Origin: Pokkaliibacter plantistimulans
GTDB lineage: Bacteria; Pseudomonadota; Gammaproteobacteria; Pseudomonadales; Balneatricaceae
Length of the DNA: 64,000 nt
Reading direction: 5' to 3'
NCBI RefSeq assembly: GCF_003194385.1
Contig: NZ_LAPT01000029.1
Span: 1-64,000, forward strand
The translations under genes and the position numbers were made by a program. The notes under the pieces are model-generated. The model worked only from the letters and a program-made list of their open reading frames with translations. It was not told where the DNA came from and did no database searches. Positions 1-9,310 of the stretch are shown one piece after another. The stretch's first letter is position 1. Each line of letters opens with the position of its first letter.

Positions 1-28
1 CACCTTGGCCTGAGTCAACATCCAACCC

Positions 29-245
29 AGCAGGCTGTTGAAAAACGTTATCGAGGCAGTCGAGACAAGGAAATACCCCGAGGGCACAAGAAACAGGCGA
101 AAAAGCGGAGTTTAGTGAACTAAATGAGCATTTGACTCGCTCCGCTCGCCCCTTCGGGGCCGTGCTAAAGCACGTTCAGCCTTTGGCTGTGAGCCTGTTT
201 TTGACGCGGTATTCGGCAACGCAGATAGATTTTCAACGACCTGCT
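29..245. repeat. MITE-like inverted-repeat element
   Basis: Seen in sequence: imperfect terminal inverted repeats, AGCAGGCTGTTGAAAA on the left (29-44) and its near complement TTTTCAACGACCTGCT on the right (about 230-245). The interior carries a row of short palindromes: TTTAGTGAACTAAA, CCCCTTCGGGG, CGTGCTAAAGCACG and CAGCCTTTGGCTG. There is no convincing coding region. Non-coding elements of about 200 bp with ends like GGCTGTTGAAAA occur between genes in many gammaproteobacteria and are thought to be moved by a transposase encoded elsewhere; that link is inferred. A single similar end is at 13435-13450. Confidence 0.6.
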
Positions 246-307
246 AGGCACGATGGGGTGCTGCAAACCGACTCAATTCATACCTCAAGGAAGGAATTTC
301 ACTCAAT

Positions 308-1135
308 ATGGATACGTCACATCAATCCGCCACGAAGGCATCAATAGCTCCATTCGCCAATACGATACTGGGCGCAGTTTTGCTTCTGGCAATGGCAGGC
401 TGTGCTCCACAACAAAAGGCAGTTACCTCCACACTGTCTTCACCCATGTCGCTGGAAAAAGCCCTGGTTGAACCGGCACAGGTGGAAGAGGCCATCGGGC
501 TGGAGAAACAGCTCAACAGTCGCACCGATGAAGCCATTCCCTCTGGCGAAAATTGGTTCAAAGTGCTGCCGGGCACCATTCCCGTCATCATCACCGCCCC
601 TCATGCCACACGGCCCTGGCGAGAAGGCAAAAGACGTTTTTCTGACGGGGGAGGTACAGCATCGCTGGCAGTACTGCTGCATGAGCTGACAGGCGCAACC
701 GTCATCTACACCACGTACGAGGGGCCTTCAGACCCCAACTATTACGACGACAACGCATTCAAGGAGCAACTGGCACAGCTCATCGCCCTTAACAAGCCCC
801 GTATGGTGCTGGATATTCACGGTAGCCATGCTTACCGCTCTTACGATGTGGATGTTGGCACAATGAATGGAGAGTCCCTGCAGGGTGAAGATAAGCTGCT
901 GTCAGACCTGATTCAGCGCTTGCATCAGGACGGCATTTTCAGCCTTTCGGGTAACCGTTTTCCTGCTGCCAAAAACGCTACCATCACCCGCTTCAGCCAT
1001 CAGCATGGTGTGCCTGCCATCCAGCTGGAGATCAACTCCACCTATGTCATGCCTTCTTCAGGCAATCTTGAGGCGCAGCGCTTTTCAAGACTGGCTCAGG
1101 CACTGGCTCGCTACATACAGGACATCAGCCACTGA
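308..1135 (+). CDS. N-formylglutamate amidohydrolase-like lipoprotein
   Basis: 275 aa. The N-terminus is a lipoprotein signal: hydrophobic stretch at about residues 17-31 ending in the lipobox AMAGC with Cys32, so the mature protein should be anchored in an envelope membrane. From about residue 85 the protein resembles the N-formylglutamate amidohydrolase fold, with TAPHA (His99), LDIHGSH (Asp169, His171) and LEINSTY near residue 240, the places where this zinc-hydrolase family holds metal and catalytic residues. The real substrate is unknown. An exported location argues against a role as cytoplasmic HutG even though hut genes lie 6 kb away. The Shine-Dalgarno (GGAAGG) is somewhat far from the ATG. 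The 3' end overlaps the convergent Lrp-type gene by 11 bp. Confidence 0.75.
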   Translation: MDTSHQSATKASIAPFANTILGAVLLLAMAGCAPQQKAVTSTLSSPMSLEKALVEPAQVEEAIGLEKQLNSRTDEAIPSGENWFKVLPGTIPVIITAPHATRPWREGKRRFSDGGGTASLAVLLHELTGATVIYTTYEGPSDPNYYDDNAFKEQLAQLIALNKPRMVLDIHGSHAYRSYDVDVGTMNGESLQGEDKLLSDLIQRLHQDGIFSLSGNRFPAAKNATITRFSHQHGVPAIQLEINSTYVMPSSGNLEAQRFSRLAQALARYIQDISH

Positions 1136-1619
1136 CAGAAGACATGGCGCGCTGCATAGGCATGCTGGTTTCATTCTTGACCTCACGCAGCGCGAAATTG
1201 GAATGCACTTGAGAGATACCTGGCATGCTGAACAGCTTCTGATTCAGAAAGCGGTCATAGGTCGCCATGTCAGGTACCACGATACGCAGCAGATAATCGG
1301 AATTGCCGGTCACGGCATAGCATTGCAGGACTTCGGGGAACTGTACGATAGCCTCCTCAAACTCCCGGCCAGCATCGGCCGAGTGACGCAACAGAGTGAC
1401 CGTCACCAGAACACAGAGCCCCTGGTCCAGCGCCTGAGGGTCAAGCAGAGCCGTGTACTTGCGGATCACCCCCTGTTCTTCCAGCGCTTTGACGCGACGC
1501 CAGCACGCTGCAGGAGACAGCCCGACCCGGTCTGCCAGCAACTGATTTTTTATGCGGCCATCCTGCTGCAATTCCGCTAGTATTAGGCGGTCAAATTGAT
1601 CAAAGGGTAAAAACGACAT
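1125..1619 (-). CDS. Lrp/AsnC family transcriptional regulator
   Basis: 164 aa, the usual length for the family. Residues about 5-60 form the winged helix-turn-helix (FDQFDRLILAELQQDGR, then the SPAACWRRVKALEEQGVI recognition helix region). Residues about 65-145 form the RAM ligand-binding/oligomer domain, including the turn VTGNSDYLLRI. Such proteins sense amino acids and often control a neighbouring gene. Here the neighbour, transcribed away across a 351-bp gap, is an aromatic aminotransferase, which suggests regulation of aromatic or branched amino-acid metabolism; this is inference. The C-terminal tail after residue 150 is short and Met/Ser rich. The 3' end overlaps the convergent lipoprotein gene. 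Confidence 0.88.
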   Translation of the reverse strand: MSFLPFDQFDRLILAELQQDGRIKNQLLADRVGLSPAACWRRVKALEEQGVIRKYTALLDPQALDQGLCVLVTVTLLRHSADAGREFEEAIVQFPEVLQCYAVTGNSDYLLRIVVPDMATYDRFLNQKLFSMPGISQVHSNFALREVKNETSMPMQRAMSSVSG

Positions 1620-1970
1620 TCCAACAGGCCTCGGGCGAAAGAAAGGTTATTGTGACCAATACCACTTCTGAGAAAGAATAAACTGTTTCAGCCCGTTTTT
1701 GTTAAAGAAATAGCAAGCAAATTTCCTGCAGACGTCGTTACAATACAGCCACGCTAAATCATTTTCTTAGTAGCGTACCGCTCTCCAGGAGAGCCTGACT
1801 TCCGTCGCATGATCTGACCAGGCGCCAATCCATTACCTCTGTACGTCTCAGCCAGTGCAGACTGCCATCAGCCTGCCCCGGCCGCCGAAACAGACTCAGA
1901 GTACAATGGCCTCTCGCCACGAAAGATCAGGCTGATACTCATCATGTCCGACCAACTATAGAGAATTGCC
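1620..1970. promoter_or_regulatory. Divergent regulatory region, lrp-type / tyrB
   Basis: 351 bp without a gene, between two genes read in opposite directions, so it must hold both promoters. Two TACAAT -10-like hexamers for the rightward gene are visible at 1739-1744 and 1902-1907, neither with a good -35 at the correct distance. A short hairpin GCTCTC-CAG-GAGAGC lies at 1780-1794. Lrp-type sites are too degenerate to place by eye. Confidence 0.4.
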
Positions 1971-3164
1971 ATGTTCGAAAAACTGACTGCCCTGCCTCCG
2001 GATCCCATTCTGTCCCTGATGGGCTTGTTTCGTCAGGACACCCGCAGCAATAAGGTGGACCTCGGTGTTGGCGTCTATAAGGACGAACAGGGCAATACGC
2101 CGATCATGGCGGCTGTTCACGCGGCAGAAACACGTCTGCTGACAGAAGAAACCACCAAAACCTATATCGGCATGGCCGGTTCAGCCCTGTTCAACGAGCG
2201 AATTGCTGAACTGCTGCTAGGCAATGATCACCCTGCAATCAAAGACAAACGCATTGTCACTGCCCAGACGCCCGGAGGCTGTGGTGCTCTGCGTATGGTT
2301 GCTGAGTTTCTGCACCAATGCGCGCCAGGCAGCACCGTGTGGGTAAGCGACCCGACCTGGGGCAACCACATCCCACTGCTGAGCAGTGCTGGTCTGCAGC
2401 TGAAAACCTACCCCTACTACGACGGTGTCAAAAAGGAAATTCGCTTTGATGCCATGATGAGTGCACTGGAGCAGGCGGCAAAAGGCGATATCGTGCTGCT
2501 GCATGGCTGCTGCCACAACCCTAGCGGGGCCGATCTGGACAAGGACCAGTGGCACGCTGTCACCGAGCTGATGCTGCGCAAAGGCTTACTGCCTTTTATT
2601 GATATCGCCTATCAGGGCCTGGGAGATGGCCTGGATGAAGATGCTTACGGCGTACGTTATGTCGCGGCTCATGTACCTGAAATGGTCGTGGCGGGCTCCT
2701 GCTCGAAGAACTTCGGTCTGTACCGTGAGCGTGTGGGCTATCTGGTCGTTCTGTCAGCCAGTGCCGAACAGGCTGTCAATGCTGGTAGTCAGGTCATGAC
2801 AACCATCCGTGCTCACTACTCCATGCCTCCGTCACATGGGGCCGCTATCGTTGAGACCATCCTCAGCAGCGTCGATCTCAAGAAACAGTGGCTGGATGAA
2901 CTGAATGTCATGAACCAGCGCATTAATGGTTTGCGTCGCGAGCTGAATCTGGCACTGCAACAGCAAGGCGTCGATCAGGACTTCAGCTTTATCGAACGCC
3001 AGAAAGGCATGTTCTCGTTCCTAGGCATCAATAAGAAACAGATTCTGCGCTTGCGCGAAGAATTCGCCATTTATATGGTCGACTCCAGCCGAGTCAATGT
3101 TGCCGGACTGGCTTCAGGCAATATCGAATACGTTGCATCCTCCATTGCCGCAGTTATTCGCTAA
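1971..3164 (+). CDS. tyrB: Aromatic amino-acid aminotransferase
   Basis: 397 aa, matching class I aspartate/aromatic aminotransferases of the AspC/TyrB group. It transfers amino groups between aromatic (and often acidic) amino acids and 2-oxoglutarate using pyridoxal phosphate in the cytoplasm. Visible signs: DLGVGVYKDEQGNTPIM near the start, CCHNPSG (the substrate/PLP-binding NPSG) at about 181-186, Asp211 (FIDIAYQG) for the PLP ring nitrogen, Lys246 in AGSCSKNFGLYRERVG for the Schiff base, and a C-terminal SRVNVAGL arginine region. AspC and TyrB are hard to separate by eye; the divergent Lrp-type regulator and the close fit to Pseudomonas-type sequences favour an aromatic enzyme. Followed by a good intrinsic terminator. 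Confidence 0.88.
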   Translation: MFEKLTALPPDPILSLMGLFRQDTRSNKVDLGVGVYKDEQGNTPIMAAVHAAETRLLTEETTKTYIGMAGSALFNERIAELLLGNDHPAIKDKRIVTAQTPGGCGALRMVAEFLHQCAPGSTVWVSDPTWGNHIPLLSSAGLQLKTYPYYDGVKKEIRFDAMMSALEQAAKGDIVLLHGCCHNPSGADLDKDQWHAVTELMLRKGLLPFIDIAYQGLGDGLDEDAYGVRYVAAHVPEMVVAGSCSKNFGLYRERVGYLVVLSASAEQAVNAGSQVMTTIRAHYSMPPSHGAAIVETILSSVDLKKQWLDELNVMNQRINGLRRELNLALQQQGVDQDFSFIERQKGMFSFLGINKKQILRLREEFAIYMVDSSRVNVAGLASGNIEYVASSIAAVIR

Positions 3165-3178
3165 CCTTCGATCTCCAG

Positions 3179-3213
3179 AGGCGCTATGCCTGCAGTGACA
3201 GATAGCGCCTTTT
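3179..3213 (+). terminator. Intrinsic terminator after tyrB
   Basis: Perfect 9-bp stem AGGCGCTAT / ATAGCGCCT around a 13-nt loop, running into TTTT, 14 bp after the tyrB stop codon. Confidence 0.85.
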
Positions 3214-3311
3214 CCACGCCTTATTCCCGTAATTACTTTCTATACCTGCCCGCAGCAGGATACTAAACTACATGTCGAATAAGCTGAGTGCTCAACACCT
3301 CAGAGGGTTGC

Positions 3312-3791
3312 ATGTATCCCACATATAACAACAATATTAAACGTCTCCAACTTGGGCTTACCTTACTTGAACTGGTCGTTGCAACAGCGATTCTCGCTAT
3401 TCTGGCAACCCTTGCCGTAGCGCAATATCAGAATTATCAGGAAAGAATCAAGCAGGAACAGGCGATTCAGGATATCCGCCTGCTGTCGGTCCAGATATCG
3501 TCCTATGCCTTTGACCACAACGGCAGCTTCCCGGACTCTCTGGATGATATTGGTCAGGGCAGCTATGAAGACCCCTGGGGCAACCCCTACCAGTACCTCA
3601 ACATCACCACGACGAAAGGCAAGGGCAAGGTACGCAAAGACAAAAACCTTGTCCCTATCAACTCGGACTTTGACCTTTACAGCATGGGCCCGGATGGCAA
3701 ATCCGTCAGCCCACTGACAGCACAGGCCAGTCGGGACGATATTATTCGAGCCAACAACGGCCAGTATTACGGCCTTGCTTCAGACTACTGA
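3312..3791 (+). CDS. Type II secretion pseudopilin, GspG-like
   Basis: 159 aa from the ATG at 3312, which has AGAGGG four bases upstream; an in-frame GTG at 3288 is less likely. The N-terminus carries a type III signal: a short positively charged leader, the prepilin-peptidase site G|LTLLELV with Glu at mature position 5, then about 20 hydrophobic residues. The rest has features of the major pseudopilin GspG: DPWGNPYQYL and FDLYSMGPDGK. GspG polymerises into the periplasmic pseudopilus. No other secretion or pilus gene is present here, so this is an orphan. The stop is 18 bp before the GGDEF-EAL gene, which suggests co-transcription. Confidence 0.82.
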   Translation: MYPTYNNNIKRLQLGLTLLELVVATAILAILATLAVAQYQNYQERIKQEQAIQDIRLLSVQISSYAFDHNGSFPDSLDDIGQGSYEDPWGNPYQYLNITTTKGKGKVRKDKNLVPINSDFDLYSMGPDGKSVSPLTAQASRDDIIRANNGQYYGLASDY

Positions 3792-3809
3792 GAGTGAGAC
3801 AGCATCTCG

Positions 3810-6572
3810 ATGATTGAGCGCCGCTCACTGAACAGTCGCATTGCAAGACGTGTCTTTATACTGTTCGTCTGCTCCGCGCTGCTGCCAATCGGTATTACCG
3901 CCTGGATGTCCTACCGTCAGGTAAGCAATCTGATAACAGAAGAGCGGCAGACTTATTTACGCGATCTCAGCAAAAGTTACGGCCTTGCTCTGTTCGAGCG
4001 ACTGCAGGATGCAGAGGTCACGCTGCGAGACAGTGCCTACATCGCCGAGTCTGCACAAACCCTGATGGCCTCTGTTGAGAAGCCGAAGCTTGAGCGCATG
4101 TTCGACTCAGCACTGCTGCTACAAGGCAACAGCTCGGCAACCCTGATTGGCCCCCCCTCTGCTGTATTGCAACGCTTGCACCCCACAGAGTCTGACGGCA
4201 GCAAGCTTTCCGTATTGCCCGACGAAAAAGACAAGCCTCGCGTCACACTTTCTATCCCGATAAAGCTTGAAAGTGGCACCGCATACGCCTTGGGCGTCTT
4301 AAAAGACAGCTATGTGCTACCCGATACGGCCATCCCGGAGAATACCGACATCTGCGTTCTGGACAGCCGCAAAAACAAGATTTCCTGCTACAACAACGGC
4401 CTGTTTACTTCAGTTAAAGATGTGAAGACCCAGCTTAATATGTCCACGCAGCGCAACTTTACCTGGCAGGATCAGGATCACGAGTATATCGCCAGCTTCT
4501 GGGACTTATTCCTCGACCACCAGTTCAGGAGCCGCCCATGGACTATCGTTGCCAGTCAACGCAAAGACAGAGCACTGGCCACATTGCAACGGTTCCGCAC
4601 GCTGTATATTCCGCTACTGGGATTATCGCTGCTGTCTATCCTGCTTTTCAGTGTGCGAACGATCCGTCGCTCACTGAAACCTATCAACAATCTGATTGTC
4701 GGCGCACGTCATATCTCTGCTGGCGAGCTTAAGCACAGAATCGACATTGACAGCCATGATGAGTTCTCCGAGCTGGCAGTCGCCTTCAACGATATGGCAA
4801 AGGTACTCAACAGCCACCGCGAGCAAGAAACGTCTCAGACCGAGATTGATCAACTGATCCTCACTGGTAATGCCGAAGCACGTATTGCACGCGCCATCCT
4901 TCAAGGCCTCAACAATGTGTATCCCTATCAGCGCGCATCCATTTACTTTGAGGCAACCCGCACACTGCACTCCAGACCAGCCGCACTGACGCTGGAGAGC
5001 CTGCCTCTGGAGCCATCGGTATTTATCGCCGCCTCCCATAAGAGCAGCACGCCCGTCCCCATCGAAGCCATCCTTAACGAATCTGCGGTGGTTTCCATGT
5101 ACGGCGCCGGACACTGCTCTTACATGCCACTGATCACGCAGGGGAAATTGCTGGGCGGTCTGATCATCCAGACTGAAAAGACGCCCTCTAAGCCAGTACA
5201 TCAGGCCGCACTGGATGCCTTCATCAACAGAAGCACCATCGCTCTGTCTGCCCTCGCGCGTGAAAAGCAGCTGACCTATCAGGCAACCTATGACCTTCTC
5301 ACCCAGATACCGAACCGGACATTGCTCAAAAAATGCGTACAGGATGCGATAGAGGCATACCAAAGCCAGCATGGATTAGTGTGTGCCATGCTGTTTATCG
5401 ACATTGATCGCTTCAAGCAGGTCAACGATGTGCACGGCCATCATGTAGGTGACCTGCTGCTTAAGCAGATTGCCCAGCGTCTGCAGTCAGTCACGCCCGA
5501 GCAGGCCACCCTTGCCCGCTATGGTGGCGACGAATTCATTGTGTTTATTCCCGATACTAGCGTCAGCCTGGCCGAACAGGCGGCGCGGGCCATATCGAAA
5601 TCCACGGAAGCTGAATTTCACCTCGGTAGTGTCAATACCTTTGTCAGCGCCAGTGTCGGCATATCCTTCTACCCGACCCATGCACACAATTACGATGAGC
5701 TGCTGCAGCGTGCGGATACAGCGATGTATTACGCAAAAGCAGCCGGACGTAACCGGCTTTATATGTACAACGAAGACATGACCAAGGCCGGCAAGCAGCG
5801 TGCGGATCTGGAGTACTTTCTGCGCTCTCAGGTCCAAAGCCATCATATCGAGGTGTTTTATCAGGCCAAGGTATGTGCCAGCACCGGTCAACTGGAGGGC
5901 TTTGAAGCGCTGATGCGCTGCAAGCACCCTGACTTCGGCTACATTTCACCTGCTTTGCTGATCCCTATTGCAGAAGAAACAGGGCTGATCCATCGGTTAG
6001 GTCTGCAAGTCATGCGCGATGCCATGAGTCAGTGTTTGCAATGGCGTGAAGAAGGAAAAGCTGTGAGCAGCCTTGCCGTCAACATTTCACCGGTACAGCT
6101 GTTCAGCACCGGTTTTATTGGCCAGCTGCATAGCGTGCTGTCTGAAACGGGTTTTAATCCTGAGCACCTGGAGCTGGAAATTACCGAAAGTATTCTCATC
6201 AATCAGCCAGCCTCTGTGTGCAGCCTTCTGGAGGAAATCAGAGCGCTGGGAGTGCGCATTTCACTCGATGATTTTGGCACGGGCTATTCTTCACTGTCCT
6301 ACTTCGGCAAGCTGCCTATTGATGTTCTCAAGATAGACAGAAGCTTTGTCATCCCACTGGAGACGGAGCAAAAGCAGGTCGAAATCATCCGCTGCATCAT
6401 CGACCTGGCCCACACCTTTGATATCAAGGTAGTGGCGGAAGGCGTTGAAACCGAAGGCCAGCTGAAAATGCTGCAACAACTGGGATGTGATGAAATTCAG
6501 GGGTTCTACTTCAGCCGTCCCCTTCCGGGAGAAGAGGCCGGACAATTGGCTCCCGTATTTGATTTGCCTTAG
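3810..6572 (+). CDS. Membrane sensor with HAMP, GAF-like, GGDEF and EAL domains
   Basis: 920 aa. Order seen: transmembrane segment (about 14-32), periplasmic sensor region (about 40-262), second transmembrane segment (264-282), HAMP (about 283-336), GAF-like region (about 345-485), GGDEF (intact YGGDEF at 571-576) and EAL (EALMR from 699). Conserved EAL residues are present: [32 protein letters not shown] and AEGVETEGQ. Such proteins make and/or break cyclic di-GMP; both domains look catalytically complete. The product-inhibition RxxD site before GGDEF is replaced by PxxA, so feedback inhibition through that site is not expected. It follows a pseudopilin gene by 18 bp. Signal and output are unknown. 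Confidence 0.9.
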   Translation: MIERRSLNSRIARRVFILFVCSALLPIGITAWMSYRQVSNLITEERQTYLRDLSKSYGLALFERLQDAEVTLRDSAYIAESAQTLMASVEKPKLERMFDSALLLQGNSSATLIGPPSAVLQRLHPTESDGSKLSVLPDEKDKPRVTLSIPIKLESGTAYALGVLKDSYVLPDTAIPENTDICVLDSRKNKISCYNNGLFTSVKDVKTQLNMSTQRNFTWQDQDHEYIASFWDLFLDHQFRSRPWTIVASQRKDRALATLQRFRTLYIPLLGLSLLSILLFSVRTIRRSLKPINNLIVGARHISAGELKHRIDIDSHDEFSELAVAFNDMAKVLNSHREQETSQTEIDQLILTGNAEARIARAILQGLNNVYPYQRASIYFEATRTLHSRPAALTLESLPLEPSVFIAASHKSSTPVPIEAILNESAVVSMYGAGHCSYMPLITQGKLLGGLIIQTEKTPSKPVHQAALDAFINRSTIALSALAREKQLTYQATYDLLTQIPNRTLLKKCVQDAIEAYQSQHGLVCAMLFIDIDRFKQVNDVHGHHVGDLLLKQIAQRLQSVTPEQATLARYGGDEFIVFIPDTSVSLAEQAARAISKSTEAEFHLGSVNTFVSASVGISFYPTHAHNYDELLQRADTAMYYAKAAGRNRLYMYNEDMTKAGKQRADLEYFLRSQVQSHHIEVFYQAKVCASTGQLEGFEALMRCKHPDFGYISPALLIPIAEETGLIHRLGLQVMRDAMSQCLQWREEGKAVSSLAVNISPVQLFSTGFIGQLHSVLSETGFNPEHLELEITESILINQPASVCSLLEEIRALGVRISLDDFGTGYSSLSYFGKLPIDVLKIDRSFVIPLETEQKQVEIIRCIIDLAHTFDIKVVAEGVETEGQLKMLQQLGCDEIQGFYFSRPLPGEEAGQLAPVFDLP

Positions 6573-6766
6573 CAGGCGATGATTCCCATGCCGACACTGT
6601 CCACCATGACACCGACGTCTGGCCACAATGAAATATACTTTCACGAGTCAGGCGTAGGGGAACCTCACAACGGCTGCTATCATGACGCCGTCTCTCGCAG
6701 CTGATCTGTATTGTTCCTCAATAAAGCTGGCTGCCTGTATCGTTATCCGTCTCAGGAAACCTCACT

Positions 6767-7564
6767 ATGAATACCGCTATCAGGAACAGAGCTACTGCCA
6801 ATCGCCGCCCTCTTTATCTGGCATTGCTGCTCTGCCCTGCTCTGCTGTTGGCCGGTTGTCAGAGTACCGCGCAGGTTGGTAGCACAACGTCGGGCCAGAA
6901 TCCGCAAGCCATGCCACCGGTGGCATCGGCTCAATCAGCACAGCCGGTTAAACCGGTAGTCGCACCAGCACCGGCCGTCACTCTGGGAACCCCCTGGAAT
7001 ATGCCTGCCAGTTTTAATGGCACGTTGCCCTGCGCTGACTGCGAAGGCATTGCGACCCACCTGATCCTGCTCGCCTCCCATACCTATGTCCTGCAGGAGA
7101 CATATCTGGGCATCGAGTCTCACACCACCACTCAGGTGGGCAGCTGGCGATATGAGGACTACCGGGTCCTGCTGGATAACCCGCAGCGTAAACTGGGCTA
7201 TGCGGTCACCAGTAATCACACCCTGCACCAACTGGATCAGGACGGTCAGCCCATCGACTCCAAACAGAACTATAGCCTGACGCTGAACCAGGGCGATGAA
7301 GACAACGCCCTGCCGCTGAAGGGGATCTTCAGCTATCAGGGCGATATCGCCGTACTCAAGGAGTGCAGCAGTGGTAAGGTCTTCCAGCTGACAGCCACAC
7401 CAGAAGCACTCAACCTGCAAAACATGTACAAAAAGCTGCAAGGCAAGGACAAGGAAGCGCTGCTGGCAGAAGTATCAGGCCTTCTGGGCAGTGGCGACAA
7501 AGGTCAGGATGTACTGGATATTGAGCACGTGCAGAAGCTGACGACTGCGGGCAAATGCCAATAA
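6767..7564 (+). CDS. NlpE-like outer-membrane lipoprotein
   Basis: 265 aa. Lipoprotein signal with hydrophobic core and lipobox LLAGC (Cys31), followed by a Gln/Ala/Pro-rich linker to about residue 75. The N-terminal NlpE domain is recognisable from FNGTLPCADCEGI with the CxxC pair at Cys89/Cys92. The C-terminal half (about 180-265) contains KGIFSYQGDIAVLKEC, as in NlpE-type proteins that follow the CxxC domain with a small barrel. NlpE of E. coli senses surface contact and lipoprotein trafficking faults and signals through Cpx; whether this homologue does so is unknown, as no cpx genes are in view. It ends before a perfect hairpin shared with convergent hutH. Confidence 0.78.
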   Translation: MNTAIRNRATANRRPLYLALLLCPALLLAGCQSTAQVGSTTSGQNPQAMPPVASAQSAQPVKPVVAPAPAVTLGTPWNMPASFNGTLPCADCEGIATHLILLASHTYVLQETYLGIESHTTTQVGSWRYEDYRVLLDNPQRKLGYAVTSNHTLHQLDQDGQPIDSKQNYSLTLNQGDEDNALPLKGIFSYQGDIAVLKECSSGKVFQLTATPEALNLQNMYKKLQGKDKEALLAEVSGLLGSGDKGQDVLDIEHVQKLTTAGKCQ

Positions 7565-7611
7565 GCATCTGGCCGTCAGTAGCCATCGAACTGAAAAGCC
7601 TCTCGTAGAAA

Positions 7612-7646
7612 ACAACAAAGCCGACCCTAGTGGTCGGCTTTGTTGT
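7612..7646. terminator. Bidirectional terminator between nlpE-like gene and hutH
   Basis: Perfect 15-bp stem (ACAACAAAGCCGACC with its complement) around a 5-nt loop, lying between two convergent genes. The outer stem is A-rich on one side and T-rich on the other, so it can act for both strands. Confidence 0.8.
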
Positions 7647-7669
7647 ATCAGTCAAAGCGAAAACTGTCG

Positions 7670-9208
7670 TTACTCACCCAGGCTGGGCAACAAATGGGCT
7701 GGCATCAGCGCGTTGTAGTGAGCCTGATGGATCAGTGCCTGTGCTTTGGCGATGTCAGGGGCAAAATAACGATCCTTGTCATAGAAACTCACCTCTTCAC
7801 GCAGCATGGCATGAGCCTGCTGCAACGGCTGCGAAGGCTTGTGCGGTGCCCGGAAATCAACTCCCTGACAGGCCGCCAGCAGTTCCACCGCCAGAATCCC
7901 TGCCGTATTGTCTGACATATCGCGCAGACGACGAGCTGCAAAGGTCGCCATGGAAACATGGTCTTCCTGGTTGGCAGAGGTGGGCAAACTATCGACAGAG
8001 GCTGGATGCGCTAGCGTCTTGTTTTCCGATGCCAGTGCCGCGCCGGTGACCTGAGCAATCATGAAGCCCGAGTTGACGCCGCCGTTGTTAACCAGAAACG
8101 GCGGTAGCTTGGACAGATTGCTATCAATCAGCAGGGCCATACGGCGCTCAGACAGTGAACCGATCTCAGCAATGGCCAGCGCCAGATTGTCTGCCGCCAT
8201 TGCCACAGGCTCAGCGTGGAAATTGCCACCGCTGATAATGTCGCCATCGTCTGCAAATACCAGCGGGTTGTCAGAAACGGAGTTCGCTTCCACCAGCAGC
8301 ACTTCAGCTGCCTGACGGATTTGCTGCAGGCAAGCACCCATGACTTGGGGCTGGCAACGCAGTGAGTAGGGATCCTGTACCTTCTCGCAGTTCTGGTGAG
8401 AAGAGCCAATCTCTGATGCGTCCTGCAGTAAATGGCGATAGGCCGCCGCTGCATCCATCTGCGTCTGATGGCCACGCACTTCGTGAATACGCGCATCGAA
8501 GGGGCGACGACTGCCCAATGCCGCCTCAACCGACATGGCTCCCGCCACTGTCGCCGCCGCATAGAGATCCTCTGCGTAGAACAGGCCTTGGAGGGCAAAA
8601 GCCGTAGACGCCTGAGTACCGTTCAGCAGTGCCAGACCTTCTTTCGGTGCCAGGGTAATCGCATCCAGCCCTGCAATCTTCAGACCTTCCGCACCGCTCA
8701 GACGTTCCCCCTTGTAAAGCACTTCACCCTCGCCCAGCAGTACGGTGCTCATATGAGCCAGTGGCGCCAGATCACCGGAGGCACCGACTGAGCCTTTCTC
8801 AGGGATGCAGGGATATACCTCTGCGTTGACCAGACGTACCAGCGCGTCGATCACTTCCAGACGGATACCAGAGAAGCCACGCGCCAGAGAGTTGATTTTC
8901 AGTACCATCAACAGGCGCACCGTGGAAGGCTCCATAAACTGGCCCACACCGGCAGCGTGAGACAGCACAATACTGCGCTGCAGCAGCTCAAGATCTTCGG
9001 GGGAAATACGGGTATTGGCCAGCAGCCCGAATCCAGTGTTGATACCGTACACTACGCGGTTTTCCGCAATCACCTGCTGGACGGTTGCCGCACTTTTATG
9101 AATGGCCTGATGGCAAGCCGGATCAAGATGCAGCTCGACCGCTTCACGAGCCACTCGGCGCAGATCAGCCAGAGTCAGCTGTCCGGGTTTGATAGTGAGT
9201 TTGAACAC
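7670..9208 (-). CDS. hutH: Histidine ammonia-lyase
   Basis: 512 aa from a GTG at 9208 with GGAG eight bases upstream; the longer frame back to 9277 starts inside a hairpin and adds 23 residues unlike the family. The enzyme deaminates histidine to urocanate, the first step of histidine use. The self-made MIO cofactor triad is Ala143-Ser144-Gly145 in [15 protein letters not shown], close to the classical position, and YGINTGFG near residues 54-61 is a family hallmark. It is the last gene of hutI-hutU-hutH, 102 bp after hutU, with a hairpin at 9260-9286 in the gap. Confidence 0.96.
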   Translation of the reverse strand: MFKLTIKPGQLTLADLRRVAREAVELHLDPACHQAIHKSAATVQQVIAENRVVYGINTGFGLLANTRISPEDLELLQRSIVLSHAAGVGQFMEPSTVRLLMVLKINSLARGFSGIRLEVIDALVRLVNAEVYPCIPEKGSVGASGDLAPLAHMSTVLLGEGEVLYKGERLSGAEGLKIAGLDAITLAPKEGLALLNGTQASTAFALQGLFYAEDLYAAATVAGAMSVEAALGSRRPFDARIHEVRGHQTQMDAAAAYRHLLQDASEIGSSHQNCEKVQDPYSLRCQPQVMGACLQQIRQAAEVLLVEANSVSDNPLVFADDGDIISGGNFHAEPVAMAADNLALAIAEIGSLSERRMALLIDSNLSKLPPFLVNNGGVNSGFMIAQVTGAALASENKTLAHPASVDSLPTSANQEDHVSMATFAARRLRDMSDNTAGILAVELLAACQGVDFRAPHKPSQPLQQAHAMLREEVSFYDKDRYFAPDIAKAQALIHQAHYNALMPAHLLPSLGE

Positions 9209-9259
9209 AGCAACCACTCCACTTGTGCAGAACGCACTTTTATTTTTTTGAAAGTCAGA

Positions 9260-9286
9260 AGGGATGAAGTAATTCACCTCATCCCT
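9260..9286 (-). other. Intercistronic hairpin hutU-hutH
   Basis: Inverted repeat AGGGATGA / TCATCCCT with partial pairing of the 11-nt loop, between hutU stop and hutH start. It has no adjoining U-run, so it may be an mRNA processing or stability element, or may cover the spurious upstream hutH start. Confidence 0.5.
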
Positions 9287-9310
9287 CGGGTAATTACAGC
9301 AAAGGGCCTA

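Noticed and set aside
308-1135. hutG of the histidine pathway
   Set aside because: The protein has a lipobox and is not in the hut operon or under its operator.
5487-5927. Frames opposite the GGDEF-EAL gene
   Set aside because: Antisense shadows with no independent support.
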